The notes beneath the pieces are model-generated. The model was given only the letters and a program-made list of their open reading frames with translations, was not told the origin of the DNA and ran no database searches. Source: Clostridia bacterium (GTDB taxonomy: Bacteria; Bacillota; Clostridia; Christensenellales; UBA1242). Taken from it: a stretch of 46,353 nt of DNA. The DNA lies in the NCBI GenBank assembly GCA_017444895.1, contig JAFSVR010000025.1, positions 1 to 46,353 on the forward strand. Reading direction: 5' to 3'. A program made the position numbers and the translations under genes. This document shows, in pieces, positions 42,237 to 46,353 of this stretch (position 1 is the stretch's first letter; every line of letters starts with the position of its first letter).

Positions 42237-43634
42237 TCACCTTACTTTATATTTATTAGCTTTTATGATTGCTTTTATGCCAACAACAGTTCCGCCACCA
42301 ACAACAATCCCAAGCATAATCCACATTGCTATTTTGAGCCCTGCATGATTGTCTTTTGGAGCAACAATCTTGAATTGTTTAGAATCTTCCAAAACCATAT
42401 CTGCCTTATATTTTCTATTGCCGTTTGTTGAAACAGAAAGCGTGAAAGTACCCTCTTTAACCATTTCCACAACAACATATCGGCTTTCAAGATTCATTGA
42501 AACTATTTTAGCACAATCGTTTGAAACCTCAAAACTTAAATCACCACATGATGTTAACTTTTTGTTGAGGCTATAATATATTCTTTGAGAAACGCCCTTT
42601 TCAAACTTGTTTAAGTTTTGATTGATTGAAACCCCCTTGAATTCTGCTATATTGCAATGATAAGTTGTTCCGAGCAATGTTTCATGAGCGCTGTTTTTAA
42701 CAACAAATTCAATAACCGTGTTTCCTTCTGAACTAAAAACATAATCCCCGCCATATTCCCATGGTTCAGTTGTTCCATTGGCCGTAACACTAACTTCAAA
42801 ATAATGCGTGCTCGATTCGGCAACAATGTCTTTAGTTCCAACCCACGCATAAACCACAACACTGCTTCTTGCTGGCAAAGTTGCCTTGTCACCCAAGAAC
42901 AAATCATCAAAAGTTATTTGAGGATTAACCTTAAACAGTCTATATGGTTGTTTATTTTCTTCTTCAACATAAACATTGATAAGTGTCTTTTCAACAATTT
43001 TTGCGTCATAGAACTGCAATGCATCAGATGTTGTTGTCTCGTCATATTTTGTATACTTAATGTCTAATGAAGAAAAAGAAATATAATTATCTCCTTCATA
43101 CGCATTGGTTTTGATAAATGCACTAAATGGGATTTCAAGATAGTTCCAAGAATACCCATCAGCACCATTAACACTATCCTGCTCTGAAACATTTGTTTTT
43201 GTTAAAAGCGTTGCAAGATCTGTATGAGAAATTGTGGCACTCACATTTCCATCTTCAAGAGAAGAAGTTGTGCCCGACAGGCCAATTGTTAAATCAAGCA
43301 AGTTCCTATTTGGGAAATATACCCATATACCTAAAACATAATTGGTTGTTTTTGCTAGATTCTCAGAAATTGTTATAGGAATTTGAACATCAAACTCTCC
43401 ATATTCGTTAACACTTGGTTTATATGAATTGCCAGACATCCTCGTTTCAAGCGAGAAATCGAAAGGTGTAAATGAATCAGCGTTTGCTCCGCTATAGGTG
43501 GCGGGTAAAACACTTATTGCATTGCTAGAAATGGCATAAGTAGTAGCGTTAACTTTAACAGCAAAAAGCATTGGCACACACAGTGTCATTAGCGCAAAAC
43601 CAACTGAAAAAACAAACGCGAGAACTTTCTTCAT
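42237..43634 (-). CDS. Secreted surface protein with C-terminal membrane anchor
   Basis: The 465-residue protein has a signal peptide (about 1-30, MKKVLAFVFSVGFALMTLC) and a C-terminal membrane segment near residue 440 (IAMWIMLGIVVGGGTVVGIKAI) with a short basic tail, and no LPxTG. The outside part is strand-rich with sandwich-like patterns (WNYLEIPFSAFI; NYISFSSLDIKY; FYDAKIVEKT) reminiscent of the modules in the 1056-residue surface protein. The start at 43634 overlaps the ung stop as TAATG. It is followed by the HtrA protease. Function unknown. Confidence 0.75.
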   Translation of the reverse strand: MKKVLAFVFSVGFALMTLCVPMLFAVKVNATTYAISSNAISVLPATYSGANADSFTPFDFSLETRMSGNSYKPSVNEYGEFDVQIPITISENLAKTTNYVLGIWVYFPNRNLLDLTIGLSGTTSSLEDGNVSATISHTDLATLLTKTNVSEQDSVNGADGYSWNYLEIPFSAFIKTNAYEGDNYISFSSLDIKYTKYDETTTSDALQFYDAKIVEKTLINVYVEEENKQPYRLFKVNPQITFDDLFLGDKATLPARSSVVVYAWVGTKDIVAESSTHYFEVSVTANGTTEPWEYGGDYVFSSEGNTVIEFVVKNSAHETLLGTTYHCNIAEFKGVSINQNLNKFEKGVSQRIYYSLNKKLTSCGDLSFEVSNDCAKIVSMNLESRYVVVEMVKEGTFTLSVSTNGNRKYKADMVLEDSKQFKIVAPKDNHAGLKIAMWIMLGIVVGGGTVVGIKAIIKANKYKVR

Positions 43635-44308
43635 TAAATATTTGGAATTTGCCAATCTATCGCTTCTTTCCCTTCCCCTTTTAATATTTCATTGCACTTG
43701 CTAAAATGCTTACATCCAAAAAAACCATTATATGCAGAAAGAGGGCTTGGATGTGGTGCTGTTAATATGTGATGCTTTTTTTCATCAATAAGAACCTTTT
43801 TGTCTATTGCATTTCTGCCCCAAAGCAAAAACACAAGCCCATCTTTTTCGTCACTCAATTTTTTTATAACCGCATCAGTAAATGTCAGCCAGCCAATGTT
43901 TTTATGGCTTTGTGGCTGCCCTTCCCTCACTGTCAAAACAGTGTTAAGAAGCAACACCCCCTGCTTTGCCCAAGGAATCAAGCAGCCATTGTTTGGAATA
44001 AAGCCACCAACATCTTTTGAAATTTCTCCAAAGATGTTTTTTAGAGATGGTGGAATATCAACACCAGGTAAAACCGAAAAGCAAAGCCCATGCGCCTGGC
44101 CATATCCGTGATATGGATCCTGCCCAAGAATAACAACCTTAACATCATCAAAATCGGTAAGTTTAAGCGCAGAAAAAACTCTGCTTTGAGGAGGATAAAC
44201 TTTATGCCCCTCATATTCTTTGTTTACCCTTTTTAAGGTTTCCAAAAAATATGGCTTTGCATACTCTTCACCCAAAACTTCATCCCATTTGTTTCCTATC
44301 ACTTTCAT
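43634..44308 (-). CDS. ung: Uracil-DNA glycosylase, family 1
   Basis: The 224-residue enzyme removes uracil from DNA in base excision repair. The active-site motif GQDPYHGYGQAHGLCFSV gives D64 as catalytic Asp, and HPSPLSAY gives H186; both are at almost the same positions as in E. coli Ung. The ATG at 44308 was preferred; a GTG at 44314, directly after the trxB stop, is also possible. AGGTG in the trxB end serves as ribosome site. It is likely co-transcribed with trxB. Confidence 0.97.
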   Translation of the reverse strand: MKVIGNKWDEVLGEEYAKPYFLETLKRVNKEYEGHKVYPPQSRVFSALKLTDFDDVKVVILGQDPYHGYGQAHGLCFSVLPGVDIPPSLKNIFGEISKDVGGFIPNNGCLIPWAKQGVLLLNTVLTVREGQPQSHKNIGWLTFTDAVIKKLSDEKDGLVFLLWGRNAIDKKVLIDEKKHHILTAPHPSPLSAYNGFFGCKHFSKCNEILKGEGKEAIDWQIPNI

Positions 44309-44314
44309 ATACAC

Positions 44315-45229
44315 CTATCTTTTGCTTAAATATAGAACTGCAAGTGCTGAACAAACGGCTCCATCACTTGTTGCAGTAACAATCTGCCTAAGAGGCTTTG
44401 TTCTTATATCTCCACACGCATAAACGCCTTCAATATTGGTTTTGCAGTCTGCACTTTCAATAAAGCCATTTTCATCAAGAGGTAGTTTGCCTGCAACCAG
44501 TTCAGTGTTTGGAACTCTGCCAGCAGAAATAAACAATCCATTAACCTTAACCTTTGTTTGCTTGCCGGTTTGAGTGTTTGTTAAAACAACCTCCTCAACA
44601 ATCTTATCCCCAACTATATCTGACAAAACATTATATGTTATAATCTTAACACCCAGTTTTTCAGTTTCCTTAACAACGTTATCTCCAACCCTGAACCTAT
44701 CTGTGCGATGAACAAGATAAACATTTCTTGCAATACCAGATAGATATTTAGCATCAATAAAGGCACTATTCCCGCCACCAATAACCATAACGTCTTTGTG
44801 TTTATATAGTGCACCATCGCAGGTTGCGCAATAACTAACACCCCTGCCCCTAAACTTGTTTTCAAGGTCCTCATTAATCTGCCTTGGTCTGACACCCATC
44901 GCAAGAATAACGGTTTTTGCTATAAGCCTATAACTTTTGGTTTCAACAACCTTATCTTCCTTAGAAAAATCCACGGCATCAGCATTCTCATTAATAACAT
45001 GCACGTTGGTCCTTTTTAGGTCTTCAAGCATTCTAAGCGATAATTCTGAGCCCTCGATTGCTCCCGTCCCAGGATAGTTTTCAACAAGAGATGTTGTTGC
45101 AACCTGCCCGCCAAACATTCCGCCTTCAACAAGAGCCGCTTTTTTCCCCGCCCTTGCAAGATAAATCCCAGCTGTTATTCCAGCTGGCCCGCCACCAATT
45201 ATAACTGCGTCAAAATTCATACTTTCCAT
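44315..45229 (-). CDS. trxB: Thioredoxin reductase (TrxB family)
   Basis: The 304-residue flavoprotein passes electrons from NAD(P)H to thioredoxin. It has the FAD motif VIIGGGPAGITAGIYLARAG, the redox pair CATC (C134, C137) and a second nucleotide motif VIGGGNSAFIDAKYL. The second FAD motif EGVYACGDIR is near the C-terminus. The start was set at the ATG at 45229, nine bases before a second in-frame ATG (45220); neither has a standard ribosome site, and the region upstream is very AT-rich. Confidence 0.93.
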   Translation of the reverse strand: MESMNFDAVIIGGGPAGITAGIYLARAGKKAALVEGGMFGGQVATTSLVENYPGTGAIEGSELSLRMLEDLKRTNVHVINENADAVDFSKEDKVVETKSYRLIAKTVILAMGVRPRQINEDLENKFRGRGVSYCATCDGALYKHKDVMVIGGGNSAFIDAKYLSGIARNVYLVHRTDRFRVGDNVVKETEKLGVKIITYNVLSDIVGDKIVEEVVLTNTQTGKQTKVKVNGLFISAGRVPNTELVAGKLPLDENGFIESADCKTNIEGVYACGDIRTKPLRQIVTATSDGAVCSALAVLYLSKR

Positions 45230-45299
45230 AATATAATTATATAACTTAATTATAATATTTACTAACAATTTTAACAGGTTTGTGAACATTTTGCTCAAA

Positions 45300-45324
45300 G
45301 AAAAACCACGACCAAAAGCCGTGG
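45300..45324 (-). terminator. Terminator of the 178-residue membrane protein gene
   Basis: Stem CCACG / CGTGG with a nine-base loop (45306-45324), followed on the minus strand by TTTTTC. Confidence 0.7.
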
Positions 45325-45340
45325 CAACCTTTTATTAAAA

Positions 45341-45874
45341 TTACTTTTTAATTAATGATTGCATAATCCAAAGCTTAACAGCAGAAATAACAACCATTGG
45401 AACCATTGCGAGCAGTGCAAAATAGCTTCCAAAGCCTACGATTGCAAGAATTGCAACTATCAATTCACAAATCAACTCGCTGGCAATATACAAGTTTGCT
45501 TTTTGAACATCAAAATTCCTTTTAAGTTGGCAATAGCACAGCCAAGCAACCAACCCAACCAAAACGATTGCAAGAACTTGCAAAATAACATTAATTGTTG
45601 CTGGTGAATTTGAAACAATCATAACAAGCATAACAGCAGTAAATGCCAAAAGACTAATAACGCCAATTGCAACGCCGGCAATATTGAGACCAAGCGCCCC
45701 ATTTGCCCCCGTCAAAACCGCTCTCTCTTTATTTTGTTTAGGCTGCTCCCTAACAATTGTCTCTTGTTTTGCTGGCTCAACCTCTTTCTTTGCAACAGGT
45801 TTCTTAGGTGCCTGTGCTTTTGTTGCTGGCTTTCTTGCCCCCGCCTGAGTTCTTGTCTTTCTTTCTTCAGCCAT
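45341..45874 (-). CDS. Small membrane protein with Lys/Ala-rich N-terminal tail
   Basis: The 178-residue protein has a disordered, basic tail (about 1-55; repeated Lys, Ala, Pro and Gln, as in KPATKAQAPKKPVAKK) and about four membrane segments (from about 65 to 170). I recognise no family. The start at 45874 has AAGGGGG five to six bases upstream. It is a single-gene unit with terminators on both sides. The tail could bind nucleic acid or anionic lipid, which is inference. Confidence 0.7.
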   Translation of the reverse strand: MAEERKTRTQAGARKPATKAQAPKKPVAKKEVEPAKQETIVREQPKQNKERAVLTGANGALGLNIAGVAIGVISLLAFTAVMLVMIVSNSPATINVILQVLAIVLVGLVAWLCYCQLKRNFDVQKANLYIASELICELIVAILAIVGFGSYFALLAMVPMVVISAVKLWIMQSLIKK

Positions 45875-45949
45875 ATTTTCCCCCTTATCCACACTTATTA
45901 ATTACATAATAGCATCAGCTCTATTTTATGTCAAATGTTTTAAGCGAAT

Positions 45950-45975
45950 AAAAAACCCAAGCCATAAGCTTGGGT
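45950..45975 (-). terminator. Terminator of rpsI
   Basis: Stem ACCCAAGC / GCTTGGGT with a five-base loop (45955-45975), followed on the minus strand by a T run, eight bases after the rpsI stop. Confidence 0.88.
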
Positions 45976-45982
45976 AAAAATT

Positions 45983-46353
45983 TTATCTCTTGCTGAATTG
46001 TGGTGCTTTTCTTGCTTTCTTAAGGCCGTATTTCTTACGCTCTTTCATTCTTGGATCTCTTGTTAAGAATCCTGCGCCTTTAAGTTCTGCTTTATATCCT
46101 TCGTTTGCAAGAACAAGTGCACGAGCAATTCCATGTCTAATTGCGCCTGCTTGGCCAGCAAGTCCACCGCCATAAACATTAACAAAAACATCATATTTGT
46201 TTTCAGCATCAACCAAAACAAGGGCTTGTTTTGCAATAATCTTTAAGGCGTCCATGCCAGCAAAATATTTATCAAACTCAGTTTTGTTGATAACAAAGTT
46301 TGCCTTGCTTGATGGAATAAGGCGAACTCGTGCAATTGCTTTTTTTCTTCTTC
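45983..46353 (-). CDS. rpsI: 30S ribosomal protein S9 (5' end outside window)
   Basis: The frame is open to the right edge and begins [19 protein letters not shown], the internal part of S9 about ten residues from the true start. The end [19 protein letters not shown]...APQFSKR is the S9 signature with the tail that reaches the ribosomal P site. An internal ATG at 46255 is not the start. In most bacteria rplM (L13) precedes it. Confidence 0.97.
   Translation of the reverse strand, partial: RRKKAIARVRLIPSSKANFVINKTEFDKYFAGMDALKIIAKQALVLVDAENKYDVFVNVYGGGLAGQAGAIRHGIARALVLANEGYKAELKGAGFLTRDPRMKERKKYGLKKARKAPQFSKR

Noticed and set aside
1..46353. CRISPR arrays, tRNA genes, insertion sequences, prophage genes
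   Set aside because: No regularly spaced repeats, cloverleaf sequences, transposase or phage structural genes were recognised on either strand.

Overview
The window is a compact, gene-dense piece of a low-GC Gram-positive chromosome, most likely an uncultured anaerobic clostridial-type Bacillota. The evidence is: AGGAGG-type ribosome binding sites; clean TTGACA-N17-TATAAT promoters; a glycyl T-box; a large (about 270 nt) Bacillus-type SRP RNA; ribosomal protein L27 with the cleavable N-terminal extension plus its protease Prp; a SpoIVFA/SpoIVFB-like pair; SepF; FloA; and an Rnf-type gene cluster. Most genes lie on the minus strand. I see no tRNA, rRNA, CRISPR array, insertion sequence or prophage.

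Layout. 1-4.9 kb: a truncated membrane protein, floA, an OGG1-like 8-oxoguanine glycosylase, a lone plus-strand HExxH protein, an acidic protein, then rplU-prp-rpmA. 4.9-8.7 kb: SpoIVFB-like and SpoIVFA-like genes, a small MinE-like candidate, minD and an MreB-like gene. This is the Bacillus mreB-min-spoIVF-rplU-ysxB-rpmA neighbourhood with mreC, mreD and minC absent. 8.7-10.3 kb: a Ppx/GppA-like protein fused to an HD domain. 10.4-14.7 kb: an Rnf-like operon in the order rnfC-D-E-A-B. 14.8-15.6 kb: two half-size TauE/SafE genes. 15.7-18.8 kb: a 1056-residue cell-surface protein. 18.9-24.4 kb: a small unknown gene, uvrA and uvrB. 24.4-26 kb: T-box and glycyl-tRNA synthetase. 26-29.4 kb: membrane proteins, rpiB-like, ywlE and sepF. 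29.4-31.4 kb: a mirror-symmetric regulatory region and groES-groEL. 31.5-35.9 kb: a coiled-coil protein, lgt, a coiled-coil membrane protein, acpS, a frameshifted recX and a YigZ-family gene. 36-37.7 kb: an IscU-like gene and a GGGtGRT-family gene. 37.7-40.2 kb: a pseudouridine synthase, a methyltransferase and a HEPN-like/CBS protein. 40.3-46.3 kb: SRP RNA, acpP, an HtrA protease beside a second surface protein, ung, trxB, a membrane protein and the 3' part of rpsI.

The most striking observation is the Rnf-like operon. RnfB and the ferredoxin domain of RnfC look intact. However, rnfG is absent, the covalent-flavin Thr of RnfD is replaced by Asn, three of the four cysteines expected for the RnfA/RnfE membrane iron-sulfur cluster are missing, and the glycine-rich flavin loops of RnfC are not recognisable. 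By eye this is an Rnf scaffold that has lost most of its internal electron relay. Two ASKHA-fold proteins next to it (MreB-like and Ppx-like) have also lost nucleotide-site residues.

Other points of interest are a glycyl T-box with an unusually small Stem I, a mirror-image element between groES and a divergent membrane gene, promoters sitting directly on the start codons of uvrB and lgt, a one-base frameshift in recX, and a URRC-type tetraloop in the SRP RNA. All family assignments come from reading motifs and synteny by eye; no database search or alignment program was run.
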